Source: Kaistella chaponensis
GTDB lineage: Bacteria > Bacteroidota > Bacteroidia > Flavobacteriales > Weeksellaceae
Length of the DNA: 64,000 bases
Direction of reading: 5' to 3'
Assembly: GCF_900156725.1 (NCBI RefSeq)
Contig: NZ_FTOI01000001.1
Location: 372,001 to 436,000 of the forward strand
The notes beneath the pieces were generated by a model. That model saw only the letters and a list, made by a program, of their open reading frames with translations, searched no databases and was not told the origin of the DNA. Below, one piece after another: positions 1 through 8,123 of the stretch. Each line of letters begins with the position of its first letter. The first letter of the stretch is position 1. A program made the translations under genes and the position numbers.

Positions 1-560
1 TAAACGAATTCAAAAAAGGGCTTTACTCAGACTATATTTTTTCTAAATACCTTACCGAAGAAGTCGTAAAACACCCAGAATGGACCACCGATTATTACAA
101 CAAAAACAAAGCAAAATTTCTTTGGGGAAATAGAGCCGATGGAAGAGTAGCGATCATTGCAGACGAAAAATTGAACACCGAAATCGAAACGGCCATCAAA
201 GATTCTAAAAACTGGGAAAGTTTGAAAGCAAAATATTACGGTAAACTCAACGATAAAAAGCAAATTCTTGTTCATTTCGAAAAAGGGGAAATGTCAGAAG
301 ATGCCGATGTTTTCACAAAATACAAAGTTCCTTTCAAAACCGGCGTTCATCAAACCAAAATGGAAGAGCGCTCACTGGTCATCGCAATCGACAAGATTTT
401 ACCTCCCACACAAATGACGATCGCTGAAGCTGCAGACCTTTTAAAAGATGCTGTAACGGAACAGAAACTTCAGGAAATCATCGCGCAGCAAAAAGCCAAA
501 ACCAAAATCGTGGTGCAGCCCGAATTTAAGAATGATTTAGAGAAGAATTTTAAGAAATAA
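1..560 (+). CDS. Peptidyl-prolyl cis-trans isomerase, C-terminal part (cut by window edge)
   Basis: An open frame runs in from the left edge (first whole codon at base 3) to the TAA at 558-560, giving about 185 residues with no in-frame stop. A TTG at 171 lies inside it and is not a credible start, because the frame upstream codes for sensible protein (KYLTEEVVKHPEWTTDYYNK). The C-terminal part carries the segment YGKLNDKKQILVHFEKGEMS and a lysine-rich end. It lies 65 bases before a SurA-like gene on the same strand. In Flavobacteriia a large parvulin-type PPIase commonly sits directly before the SurA-like gene, so this is probably its C-terminus. That call rests on context and style; the catalytic domain is outside the window. 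A periplasmic folding role is inferred. Confidence 0.6.
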   Translation, partial: NEFKKGLYSDYIFSKYLTEEVVKHPEWTTDYYNKNKAKFLWGNRADGRVAIIADEKLNTEIETAIKDSKNWESLKAKYYGKLNDKKQILVHFEKGEMSEDADVFTKYKVPFKTGVHQTKMEERSLVIAIDKILPPTQMTIAEAADLLKDAVTEQKLQEIIAQQKAKTKIVVQPEFKNDLEKNFKK

Positions 561-597
561 TTATAATAAAAAATGCAGGTTATATCACTGAGAATGA

Positions 598-605
598 TAA
601 TTTTG
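598..605 (+). promoter_or_regulatory. Promoter -7 box of the SurA-like gene
   Basis: TAATTTTG matches the Bacteroidota -7 element TAnnTTTG and ends 20 bases before the ATG at 626. No clear TTG lies at the usual distance upstream, so this is a one-box match. Confidence 0.45.
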
Positions 606-625
606 CAAATCGTTAAAAAATAGAT

Positions 626-1993
626 ATGAATAAGAATATAAAGTTCGCCTTAGTTTTTACTTTTCTTTTAGCCTTTTTTGGAGGTAAAATAAATGCGCAG
701 GTGAAATCAGGTGATTTGGTCGATGGTATTGCAGTAGTAGTAGGAAACGAAATTATCTTAGAATCAGACATTGAAGATCAGGCGAATTTTTCGAAGCAAC
801 AAGGTGCAGCTATAGCCAATAAATGCGAGTTTGTAGAAGGGATTATCAGCAATAAACTCCTCATCTATGAAGCAAAAAGAGATACGCTTATCGAAAACCG
901 TTCCGCGGTGATCAAAGACAACGCCAATCAAAAATATACCCAAATTCTGGGTCAGTTTCCTGATGAGAAAACCATGCTCGCTACATACAAGTTCCGTACA
1001 TCGTTTGAAATGAAAAATGCCATCGAAAAAATCGATTCCGATAATTATTACGGACAGATGAAATACGGAAGAATCACCGAAAAAGCCGACGTAACTCCCA
1101 ATGAAGTTACCGATTTCTTTACAACCTTTCAATATCAACTTCCCGAAGTAAAAGATGAAGTGACCTTATCGCAAATCTCCATTTTTCCAAAACTTACAGA
1201 TTCGCATAAAGATGAAGTGATCGGGAGACTCAATAAAATAAAACAGGCAATTCTCGGTGGCGAAACTTTTGAAAGCCAAGCAAGAATTTATTCCGAAGAC
1301 CCAGGTTCCGCTTCAAATGGAGGATTATACAAAGCAATTTCCAAAGGAAAAATGGTAAAACCTTTCGAAGCAGCCGCTCTTAATTTACAAGAAGGCGAAA
1401 TGTCGGATCCTGTAGAATCAGATTTTGGGTATCACCTCATTCAACTCGTGAAAAAAAGTGGGAAAATCTACGATGCAAGACATATCCTGCTAAAAGCTGA
1501 ACCCAATGCTGCAGAAATTGCAACCGCAAAAAAAGAACTCGACAGCATTAGAACTTTAATTAATGACGGTAAAATGACCTTCAAAGAAGCAGCTTTCAGA
1601 TTCTCCGACGATAAAAAAACCAAGTTCAATGGCGGCGTTTTAACCGCAGAAGACGGCAGTGATAAATTAGAAAAACTCAACCTTTCTCCAACCATTGCGT
1701 ACCAAATCGCGGGATTGAACAAAGGTGATATAACCGAAGTTTTTCAAGACAAAGTACAACAAGATCGAAAAGTCGTAACCTTCGTGAAAATTAATGACGT
1801 CATTGCAGCTCATAAATTAGATATCACCACAGATTACGACCGAATCAAGCAAATGGCGCTCAACAAAAAGAAAAACGAAATGGTAGAAAAATGGGTCAAA
1901 GAAAAACTACCCAATATATTCATTTCCATCAACGACCGCTACAAAGACTGTAAATTTAAAACCGACTGGCGAAAAAGCGCCGAAACCAAATAA
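626..1993 (+). CDS. surA: SurA-like periplasmic peptidylprolyl isomerase
   Basis: 455 residues. A signal peptide covers residues 1 to about 24 (hydrophobic FALVFTFLLAFF, cleavage near NAQ). The N-terminal chaperone-like region starts with VDGIAVVVGNEIILESDIE, the standard SurA opening. Two parvulin domains follow, at about 178-275 and 283-390. The first contains IYSEDPGSASNGG and FGYHLIQL, the second DARHILLKAE and AAFRFSDDKKT. The family chaperones outer-membrane proteins in the periplasm and isomerises X-Pro bonds. A TAATTTTG box upstream and a strong terminator downstream suggest it is the last gene of its transcript, possibly co-transcribed with the PPIase upstream. The ATG at 626 gives a well-formed signal peptide. 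Confidence 0.9.
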   Translation: MNKNIKFALVFTFLLAFFGGKINAQVKSGDLVDGIAVVVGNEIILESDIEDQANFSKQQGAAIANKCEFVEGIISNKLLIYEAKRDTLIENRSAVIKDNANQKYTQILGQFPDEKTMLATYKFRTSFEMKNAIEKIDSDNYYGQMKYGRITEKADVTPNEVTDFFTTFQYQLPEVKDEVTLSQISIFPKLTDSHKDEVIGRLNKIKQAILGGETFESQARIYSEDPGSASNGGLYKAISKGKMVKPFEAAALNLQEGEMSDPVESDFGYHLIQLVKKSGKIYDARHILLKAEPNAAEIATAKKELDSIRTLINDGKMTFKEAAFRFSDDKKTKFNGGVLTAEDGSDKLEKLNLSPTIAYQIAGLNKGDITEVFQDKVQQDRKVVTFVKINDVIAAHKLDITTDYDRIKQMALNKKKNEMVEKWVKEKLPNIFISINDRYKDCKFKTDWRKSAETK

Positions 1994-1999
1994 ATCAAG

Positions 2000-2029
2000 A
2001 TCTCTGCGAATGTGCAGAGATTTTTTTTT
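2000..2029 (+). terminator. Rho-independent terminator after surA
   Basis: Eight-base perfect stem ATCTCTGC/GCAGAGAT with a six-base loop, followed by a run of T, 7 bases after the surA stop. Confidence 0.85.
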
Positions 2030-2236
2030 AGGAGCAACGAGAGTTCAGCTTCTCAGAAGATTCGTACCCGCTTTCATTCCAATCTTTTTCTTTTTTCTTG
2101 AAAAAAAAGAAAAAGGATTTTCCCTTCAATCGGGGCTAAAAGTTCAGGCGTTTTTTTGTTCGAAAGGAAAATAGACTTTGTTTATTTTTATAAATCAAAT
2201 AAATATTGAAAATTGAAGGATAAAATTAAAGTTGGA
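2030..2236. repeat. Intergenic stretch with a long A/T-rich hairpin
   Basis: No gene is visible. Bases 2081-2119 form a near-perfect inverted repeat (AATCTTTTTCTTTTTTC, short loop, then GAAAAAGGATT after an A-run). The surrounding text has the look of an interspersed intergenic repeat of this genus. That is inference, because no second copy lies in this window. Confidence 0.4.
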
Positions 2237-2268
2237 TTGATGGTTGAAGCTCATATGACGTATATTTG
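2237..2268 (+). promoter_or_regulatory. Promoter of the small secreted-protein gene
   Basis: TTG at 2237-2239, 21-base spacer, then TATATTTG at 2261-2268. It matches the Bacteroidota consensus well. It overlaps a TTG codon at 2266, which argues that translation starts at the ATG at 2287 instead. Confidence 0.55.
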
Positions 2269-2286
2269 AGTTGTAGGCGCAATGCT

Positions 2287-2550
2287 ATGAAAAACAATAC
2301 TCAAAAACTGATTTTAATTTTTACGTTGATAATTTCAATTAAAATTATTGCACAAAATGATGTTAAAAAAAATGATCAAACTGAAAATTTTGTCCAAAAT
2401 AAAGGTAAATATTCAATTCCATTAAGTAAATACAAAAATAGAGATGAACAATGTGCAAAAATCAAAAATGTCAACTATGTTTTTGAAATTAGACCAAGTT
2501 GTGATTATCAAAGAATAGAAATAATTGGAACAGAAGATTCATTTCTTTAG
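2287..2550 (+). CDS. Small secreted hypothetical protein
   Basis: 87 residues from the ATG at 2287. A TTG 21 bases upstream lies in the promoter -7 box and is rejected as a start. Residues 1 to about 23 form a signal peptide (KLILIFTLIISIKIIAQ), so the mature product is probably periplasmic or surface exposed. The mature part is polar, with three cysteines in DEQCAKIKN and RPSCDYQ plus surroundings. I do not recognise a family. It lies 32 bases before another small hypothetical gene on the same strand and may be co-transcribed with it. Confidence 0.5.
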   Translation: MKNNTQKLILIFTLIISIKIIAQNDVKKNDQTENFVQNKGKYSIPLSKYKNRDEQCAKIKNVNYVFEIRPSCDYQRIEIIGTEDSFL

Positions 2551-2582
2551 TTTCGCCCGAAACAAAATAACTCCTTAAAAAC

Positions 2583-2924
2583 ATGCAACAATTAACCAAT
2601 CTCGAATCAACACTTTTAAACGGTTTAATCCAAAAATATCCAACGCTGAAATCGCATATTCCTTATTTGAAAGTGAAGGAAAGAAAAATCACAGCAACTG
2701 GAATGGAAGTGAATTTTGAATACCTAAATTCGGTAGAAGAACTCAATTTTGTAGCTATTAATGCATTATTTAGTGGCGAAGAATATATAGAAATCAAAAG
2801 TTTAAAACAAGGTTTAGGATACGTAATCGATATTACAGACGGTAAAATTTCCTACATAGAATTTACAACTTACGGTGAAAAGTGGAATGGAAAATTAGAT
2901 GATTACAAAATTATTAAAGAATAA
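2583..2924 (+). CDS. Small hypothetical protein
   Basis: 113 residues with no signal peptide and no membrane segment. It looks like a compact cytosolic alpha/beta protein: an N-terminal helix (LESTLLNGLIQKYPTLKSH) followed by strands such as KISYIEFTTYGEKWNG. The family is not recognised. It follows the small secreted protein by 32 bases. The pair could be a lineage-specific accessory insert between surA and the oxidoreductase, since neither is a core gene I know at this site. Base composition is slightly more AT-rich than the genes on either side. Confidence 0.5.
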   Translation: MQQLTNLESTLLNGLIQKYPTLKSHIPYLKVKERKITATGMEVNFEYLNSVEELNFVAINALFSGEEYIEIKSLKQGLGYVIDITDGKISYIEFTTYGEKWNGKLDDYKIIKE

Positions 2925-3088
2925 TTTTCTCCGATAACAATTGATAACCCTTTCCTTTTTTTATCTTTTGAAAAACTTAAAAAAAATGTAACTTTTGTAA
3001 CTTTTGCGGTTTAAATATTTTTTCCTTTTCACCGATTTTTTTAAATTTACACATGAGCAACTTTATCCATTTCGGCATCGCAGAAAAA

Positions 3089-4036
3089 ATGTACAGCGAA
3101 AACCAAAACAAAATCACCAAACTTTTCGACCTCAAATATCCCATCATTCAAGGGGGAATGATTTGGCATTCCGGTTGGAGATTGGCTTCTGCAGTTTCAA
3201 ATAATGGCGGTTTAGGTTTAATCGGTTCCGCAAGTATGTATCCCGATATTCTGCGCGAAAACATCCGAAAATGTAAAGCAGCAACCGACAAACCTTTCGG
3301 TGTAAATATCGCCTTGCTTTACCCCAATTTGGAGGAGATTATCCAAATTATTTTAGAAGAAAAAGTAAAGATTGTTTTCACTTCCGCCGGAAGTCCGAAA
3401 GCGTACACCGAAACTTTACAAAAAGAAGGAATCAAAGTTGCCCACGTTGTTTCCTCTACCAAATTTGCCATTAAATGCGAAGAAGCCGGAGTTGACGCCA
3501 TCGTCGCAGAAGGTTTCGAAGCAGGCGGTCACAATGGGAGAGACGAAACGACCACTTTTTGCTTGATTCCCAACGTGAAAAACCATATTTCAAAGCCTTT
3601 AATCGCAGCAGGTGGAATCGCGCTTGGTTCGCAAATGAAAGCTGCCATGATCCTCGGTGCAGATGGCGTTCAAATCGGGTCCCGTTTCGCAGCAACCGTC
3701 GAAGCGAGTGCTCACAACAATTGGAAAAATAAAATAGTGGACCTGAATGAAGGCGATACTCATTTAACTTTAAAAGAATTGGCTCCCGTAAGAATGGTCA
3801 AAAATAAATTCTTCCACGACTTAGAAAACCTCTACGAAACAGGTAGAAATGCCGAAGCTTTAAAAGAAACACTCGGAAGAGCACGCGCTAAAAAAGGAAT
3901 GTTCGAAGGCGATTTAGAAGAAGGCGAACTCGAAATCGGGCAAGTTTCTGCTTTAATTCATGAAATTCTTCCGGTAGAAAAAGTATTTGAAAATTTATTG
4001 AGAGAATTTCGAGCTTCTTCTGTCGTAGATCTTTAA
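3089..4036 (+). CDS. FMN-dependent nitronate monooxygenase / enoyl-ACP-reductase-II-like protein
   Basis: 315 residues from the ATG at 3089; an ATG at 3053 would add 12 residues. I prefer 3089 because the family normally opens with (K)ITKLF just before the first strand. It is a TIM-barrel flavoprotein of the NPD/FabK group. Visible motifs are YPIIQGGM near the N-terminus, GVNIALLYP, a central GVDAIVAEGFEAGGHNGRDE (phosphate and flavin binding), IAAGGIA and GADGVQIGSRF. The family either oxidises alkyl nitronates or reduces enoyl-ACP. The sequence does not decide between them, and no neighbouring fatty-acid genes help. It appears monocistronic. Confidence 0.85.
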   Translation: MYSENQNKITKLFDLKYPIIQGGMIWHSGWRLASAVSNNGGLGLIGSASMYPDILRENIRKCKAATDKPFGVNIALLYPNLEEIIQIILEEKVKIVFTSAGSPKAYTETLQKEGIKVAHVVSSTKFAIKCEEAGVDAIVAEGFEAGGHNGRDETTTFCLIPNVKNHISKPLIAAGGIALGSQMKAAMILGADGVQIGSRFAATVEASAHNNWKNKIVDLNEGDTHLTLKELAPVRMVKNKFFHDLENLYETGRNAEALKETLGRARAKKGMFEGDLEEGELEIGQVSALIHEILPVEKVFENLLREFRASSVVDL

Positions 4037-4136
4037 AAATCTGCGCAATCTCCTAAATCTCCAAAAAAAACCTGCTAACTTTTTGTTTCTACTTTAACAT
4101 CTTTCAATTCTTCTCATCAAAGGCTAAATCGCTGCG

Positions 4137-5510
4137 ATGACTATTTCCAACCTTCAAAAAAATAAACATCTGCTTTTGCGCGCAGGTTTCGGTGCAAATC
4201 TCTCTCAAATAAAAAATTTAGACCAAGTTTCTCTCACTGAAATTTGGAAAAAATTAGCTACAAATGATCCCTTAATTCCAATTCAACTCAAGGAAGCTGG
4301 ACCAGATTTCGATTATCAGCAATTATCGAAAATGGATGCGGAGATGAAAAAAGAAATTCAGAAAAAAAATCGGAGAAGCAATCTAGAAATTAATCTGAAA
4401 TTTCTGAATCAAATGGTTCATTCGGAAGATCAGCTGCGGGAAAAAATGGCGTTTTTCTGGCATGGTCATTTTGCAACGCGCGTGGTGAATTCCAGATTTA
4501 ATTTGCAACTTTTAAATACAATCCGGGAGAAATCGCTCGGTAATTTCGGGGATTTATTAAAAGCGGTTTCTCAAAGTCCCGCTATGTTGCAGTTTCTCAA
4601 TAATCAACAAAACAAAAAAGGGCATCCCAACGAAAATTTCGCCCGAGAAGTGATGGAATTGTTCACGCTCGGACGCGGAAACTACACCGAAAAAGATGTT
4701 CAGGAAGGAGCAAGAGCTTTCACCGGTTGGAGTTTTTTACCCGACGGAAGCTTTTTCGAAAGACCGAGACAACACGATTTCGGTCCGAAAACTTTCTTGG
4801 GAAAAACAGGCAATTTTGATGGAAACGATGCTTTAAATATTATTTTGGAACAGAAAGGAACCGCGAAATTTATCGTTACCAAAATTTATAAATTCTTCGT
4901 CAATGAAAAAATCAATCCAGGAATCATCGAGCATTTGAGCGATCAGTTCTACGATTCCAAGTATGATATTAAAAAATTAATGACAGAAATTTTCACCTCG
5001 AAATGGTTTTATAATGAAGAAAATATTGGTGCAAAAATAAAATCTCCGATAGAATTGATGGCGGGAATCATGCGCACACTTCCTATGCAATTGGAAAAAC
5101 CAGAAAATTTAATCGTCTATCAGAAATTACTGGGACAAATGCTGTTGTATCCGCCAAATGTTGCAGGATGGCCGTCTGGAAATTCCTGGATCGACAGTTC
5201 AACTTTAATGTTAAGATTACAAATCCCTCAAATTTGGTCCGGTTTACGACCATTGGAATTAGAAGCAAAAAGCGACGACGACGTAGAAATGGGGTTGAAA
5301 AATAATCAGATGAGGAACAAAGGTTTCAAAAATCCAAATATCATCATTGATTGGAATCTGGTTGAAAGTACTTTTAAAAATAAAAGCATTTCAGACTATT
5401 TGCTTCAAACTAAATCTTCTAACGAAAAAATAATCGAGCAATTTTCGGATTCTTCACTGAAATTGAAAATCATCAATGTGATGTCGACTCCGGAATTTCA
5501 GCTTTGTTAG
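4137..5510 (+). CDS. DUF1800 family protein
   Basis: 457 residues. The opening NKHLLLRAGFGAN and the central KMAFFWHGHFATRV, NENFAREVMELFTLGRGNYTE and ARAFTGWSF blocks are typical of DUF1800. No clear signal peptide is seen. The family is widespread and often paired with a DUF1501 protein, as here (next gene 190 bases on). Its biochemistry is not established, and the pair is thought to act in the cell envelope. The final motif LLYPPNVAGWPSG is also characteristic. The two genes are separated by simple-sequence repeats, so transcription may or may not be coupled. Confidence 0.85.
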   Translation: MTISNLQKNKHLLLRAGFGANLSQIKNLDQVSLTEIWKKLATNDPLIPIQLKEAGPDFDYQQLSKMDAEMKKEIQKKNRRSNLEINLKFLNQMVHSEDQLREKMAFFWHGHFATRVVNSRFNLQLLNTIREKSLGNFGDLLKAVSQSPAMLQFLNNQQNKKGHPNENFAREVMELFTLGRGNYTEKDVQEGARAFTGWSFLPDGSFFERPRQHDFGPKTFLGKTGNFDGNDALNIILEQKGTAKFIVTKIYKFFVNEKINPGIIEHLSDQFYDSKYDIKKLMTEIFTSKWFYNEENIGAKIKSPIELMAGIMRTLPMQLEKPENLIVYQKLLGQMLLYPPNVAGWPSGNSWIDSSTLMLRLQIPQIWSGLRPLELEAKSDDDVEMGLKNNQMRNKGFKNPNIIIDWNLVESTFKNKSISDYLLQTKSSNEKIIEQFSDSSLKLKIINVMSTPEFQLC

Positions 5511-5516
5511 TTGATA

Positions 5517-5562
5517 GTTGTCGGTTGTCGGTTGTCGGTTGTCGGTTGTCGGTTGTCGGTTG
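5517..5562. repeat. Heptanucleotide tandem repeat (TCGGTTG)6
   Basis: Six perfect consecutive copies of TCGGTTG at 5521-5562, preceded by a partial unit (GTTG). They lie 7 bases after the DUF1800 stop codon. Confidence 0.95.
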
Positions 5563-5600
5563 ACCGTTTTAAAAATGAACTTGTAAATCTACTTTAAGTT

Positions 5601-5676
5601 AATCTAAAATCTAAAATCTAAAATTTAGAATTTAAAATCTAGAATCTAAAATCTAGAATCTAAAATCTAAAATTTC
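5601..5676. repeat. Degenerate A/T-rich tandem repeat (AATCTAA/AATCTAG type)
   Basis: About ten imperfect copies of a 7-10 base unit of the form (A)AATCTA(A/G), between the DUF1800 and DUF1501 genes. Similar text (TTAATCTAAAAT) also occurs near 20838 and 21491. Confidence 0.8.
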
Positions 5677-5700
5677 CACACACCTCTCAAATCCAAAATT

Positions 5701-6888
5701 ATGTTAATCAAAAGACGCGATTTCCTCAAAGTTTCTTCCTTGGCAACGGCTTCATTGATGATGCCCAATTTCCTGAAATCAATGACTTTGCCTGAAGCAT
5801 TAGATCAAGAAAACCGAATTTTGGTCGTGTTGCAACTGAGCGGCGGAAATGATGGTTTAAATACCATTATTCCTACAAAAAACGATATTTATTTTCGCGA
5901 AAGAGAGCTGATTGCAATTAAGGATTCTTTAAAATTAACAGACGATGCGGGAATCAATCCGAATTTAAGTTATTTTAAAGAACTCTTTGATCGCGGAGAA
6001 TTGGCAGTATTAAATAATGTCGGTTATCCGAATCCCGACAAATCCCATTTCCGTAGCATGGATATTTGGCAATCTGCCAGTAAAAGCGATGAGTTTTTAG
6101 AAACCGGTTGGGTCGGAAGATATCTCGATGAAGCTTGCTACAAGTGCGATCATCCAACCCAGGCTTTGGAAATTGATGATATGTTGAGTTTGGCTTTGAA
6201 GGGTAAAAATAATAAAGCATTTGCCTTCAAAGATCCCAAAAGACTGAATCAGACTTCGCAGGAAAAATATTTCAAATCGCTCTTTGAAAACCATCATCAC
6301 GAAGATGAAACGGTAGATTATCTGTACCAAACAATGGGTTCCACCATCAATAATGCGGGATATATTTTCGAGAAAAGCAAAGCAAAAGCAAGCACCACTA
6401 TTTATCCGGATACCGCGCTAGGAAAGGATTTTAAAAATATTGCGGCGCTCATTAATTCAGATGTCAATACAAAAGTCTATTATCTCTCGGTCGGGAGTTT
6501 CGACACGCATGTTAATCAAAACCAAAAACAGGCGCAACTTTTTACTGAAATAAACGATGCGGTAAAAGCTTTTGTTGAAGATTTGAAAACCTCCGGAAGA
6601 TACAAAGACACTTTACTGATGACCTTCTCAGAATTTGGACGGCGTGTTGCACAAAATGCAAGCAAAGGAACCGATCACGGTACGGCGAATCAAATGTTTT
6701 TTGTTTCCGGCAGCTTAAAAAAGAAAGGAATTCTCAATGCTTTACCCGATTTAGAAAAGCTCAATGATGGCGATCTGATTTACACTGAAGATTTCCGGAA
6801 AGTCTATGCTACGGTTTTAAAAAATTGGCTCAATGCCGATTCTGGTAAAATTTTGGGTTGGAAAAATGGTCTTTATGATTTTGTATAA
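5701..6888 (+). CDS. DUF1501 family protein with Tat-type signal
   Basis: 395 residues. The N-terminus has RRDFLKVSSLATASLMM, a twin-arginine-like signal, so export in folded form to the periplasm is likely. Body motifs of the alkaline-phosphatase-fold DUF1501 family are visible: VLQLSGGNDGLNTIIP, HFRSMDIWQSA, SFDTHVNQ, TFSEFGRRVAQNASKGTDHG. It pairs with the DUF1800 gene upstream, a conserved arrangement. A terminator follows directly. Its substrate is unknown; the fold suggests a hydrolase of the sulfatase/phosphatase type. Confidence 0.88.
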   Translation: MLIKRRDFLKVSSLATASLMMPNFLKSMTLPEALDQENRILVVLQLSGGNDGLNTIIPTKNDIYFRERELIAIKDSLKLTDDAGINPNLSYFKELFDRGELAVLNNVGYPNPDKSHFRSMDIWQSASKSDEFLETGWVGRYLDEACYKCDHPTQALEIDDMLSLALKGKNNKAFAFKDPKRLNQTSQEKYFKSLFENHHHEDETVDYLYQTMGSTINNAGYIFEKSKAKASTTIYPDTALGKDFKNIAALINSDVNTKVYYLSVGSFDTHVNQNQKQAQLFTEINDAVKAFVEDLKTSGRYKDTLLMTFSEFGRRVAQNASKGTDHGTANQMFFVSGSLKKKGILNALPDLEKLNDGDLIYTEDFRKVYATVLKNWLNADSGKILGWKNGLYDFV

Positions 6889-6892
6889 AAGC

Positions 6893-6922
6893 AAAAACCT
6901 CTCAGTTACAGAGAGGTTTTTT
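6893..6922 (+). terminator. Terminator after the DUF1501 gene
   Basis: Stem CCTCTC/GAGAGG extended by A/T pairs, 7-base loop, then T6. The A-run on the other side lets it also serve the convergent small gene. Confidence 0.8.
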
Positions 6923-6927
6923 CGATT

Positions 6928-7044
6928 TTAAGCTTTTCTGTTTGGTAAAGAAGTTTGCTTTCTGGATTGTATTTTTTTCATAATAAAACCAATTGCAAGT
7001 GGAGCTAACCAAACCAAGAGTCTTCTAAAAAGTACCTTTTTCAT
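6928..7044 (-). CDS. 38-residue membrane-associated small protein
   Basis: ATG at 7044 and TAA at 6928 encode 38 residues. It opens with basic MKKVLFRRLLV, continues with a hydrophobic segment (WLAPLAIGFIM), and ends in a basic tail. It is convergent with the DUF1501 gene and shares its terminator. The charge pattern suggests a small inner-membrane protein. I know similar short proteins from the genus, but no function. The call rests on composition and clean start/stop placement only. Confidence 0.45.
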   Translation of the reverse strand: MKKVLFRRLLVWLAPLAIGFIMKKIQSRKQTSLPNRKA

Positions 7045-7099
7045 AATTTAATATTTGAATTTCCTTTGCAATAATTTTGCCAAAAAATGGTGGGTTTAA

Positions 7100-7223
7100 T
7101 CGAGCCGCTTTTTATCTACGTCGAATGTATTTTTATGCGAGTAAATAACTTGTCAACCTTGAAAGCTTTGTCAACCTTGAAAGCCTTGGCAAAGTTTCAC
7201 TAAAACAAACGGTCACCCAATAA
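7100..7223. repeat. Intergenic stretch with CTTGTCAACCTTGAAAG-like repeats
   Basis: Two near copies of GTCAACCTTGAAAGC at about 7152-7185, related to the CCTTGTCAAGGTT palindrome found further right. No gene is seen here. Confidence 0.5.
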
Positions 7224-7677
7224 AGTCCGAAGGACTGAAATGATTATAACACCGAAGCCACGATCAAAAAAAGTCCGAAGGACTGAAATGATTCTCACCC
7301 AAACTTACATTGAAAAACCTTGTCAAGGTTCCGAACCTTGACAAGGTTGATCACCTCAAACCTTGTCACCTAGAAAGTCTCTTTTTTCTAACTTCTTTTC
7401 CTCAAAGCTTCCCCTTCAAAAGAAATTCCTTCCCAACCAAATTCCATAAAAGTCCGAAGGACTGAAATAATTATAACACCTAAGCCCCGATCAATAAAAA
7501 TCCGAAGGACTGAAATGATTCTAACCCAAACTTACATTGAAAAACCTTGTCAAGGTTCCGAACCTTGACAAGGTTGATCACCTCAAACCTTGTCACCTAG
7601 AAAGTTTCTTTTTTCTAACTTCTTTTCCTCAAAGCTTCCCCTTCAAAAGAAATTCCTTCCCAGCCATATTGCATAAA
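7224..7677. repeat. 227-bp direct tandem duplication carrying the 3' end of the HopJ-family gene
   Basis: Copy 1 (7224-7450) and copy 2 (7451-7677) match with only a few differences at a constant offset of 227. Each copy contains two AGTCC-GAA-GGACT-type hairpins (near 7224 and 7272; 7451 and 7499) followed by TGAAATGATT or similar. Each also has a 15-bp perfect inverted repeat around CCG (7316-7348 and 7543-7575) and about 60 bases homologous to the C-terminal coding end of the HopJ-family gene. Confidence 0.9.
7388..7447 (-). pseudogene. Duplicated 3' fragment of the HopJ-family gene
   Basis: On the minus strand this reads WEGISFEGEALRKRS then stop, identical to the C-terminus of the gene at 7615-7950. 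It was left in copy 1 of the 227-bp duplication. It begins by chance with ATG GAA TTT GGT and has no domain of its own, so it is a remnant. Confidence 0.7.
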
Positions 7678-7950
7678 ATTGCGGATGTTCTGGTGGTCAC
7701 TGCCTTCAGGATTTTCCAGCACATCAGTTCTGTAGAAATCCCCGAACAGCGCCAGCGTTTCCTCTTCGTTAAGCCCCTTCAGCTTTGCAAAACTGAAAAC
7801 CTTACACGAGCCGTTGTTTTCTCCCGCTTCATTCACCGCAGTTCCGTTCCTGAATTTCGTCGGCACGAAATCGTAATGTTCATCAATATAGGCAATCACC
7901 TCTTTAAAGTTGATGGTGGTAGGGGAGGTTTTGAGTTGATTTAAGATCAT
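7615..7950 (-). CDS. HopJ type III effector family protein
   Basis: 111 residues. The middle and end read FVPTKFRNG, NEAGENNGSCKVFSFAKL, LFGDFYR and DHQNIRNFMQYGWEGISFEG. This is the conserved pattern of the HopJ family (PF08888), found in many bacteria that have no type III secretion. The name reflects a Pseudomonas syringae homologue; here the role is unknown and a virulence function should not be assumed. The protein is small, with no signal or membrane segment. Its 3' end lies inside copy 2 of the tandem duplication, so the copy-1 fragment downstream is a duplication scar. Confidence 0.8.
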   Translation of the reverse strand: MILNQLKTSPTTINFKEVIAYIDEHYDFVPTKFRNGTAVNEAGENNGSCKVFSFAKLKGLNEEETLALFGDFYRTDVLENPEGSDHQNIRNFMQYGWEGISFEGEALRKRS

Positions 7951-8025
7951 TGTATTTTTATTAAAATTTCATGCGTTTAGAATTAACGAATTTACCAAAG
8001 AAAAAATACATTCACAAAAAAAGCA

Positions 8026-8060
8026 GTTGATTATTTATTACCGAAACTTTCTTATATTTG
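8026..8060 (+). promoter_or_regulatory. Promoter of the HEPN-STAND gene
   Basis: TATATTTG at 8053-8060 fits the -7 consensus, with TTG at 8026-8028 (24-base spacer, slightly long). The start codon is 63 bases downstream. Confidence 0.45.
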
Positions 8061-8123
8061 ATTGCTGACTAGCAGGTAAGTAGAGAAACCAACAGTATTT
8101 AAAACAAATTATCACGTTATTAT

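Noticed and set aside
7224..7677. CRISPR or riboswitch reading of the hairpin repeats
   Set aside because: Only two 227-base copies at a constant offset, with a gene fragment inside; a tandem duplication explains it.
7537..7944. 135-codon plus-strand frame opposite the HopJ-family gene
   Set aside because: The minus strand encodes a recognisable family over the same bases.
7615..7950. Calling the HopJ-family protein a secreted effector
   Set aside because: The family is widespread in bacteria without type III secretion and no such system is visible here.
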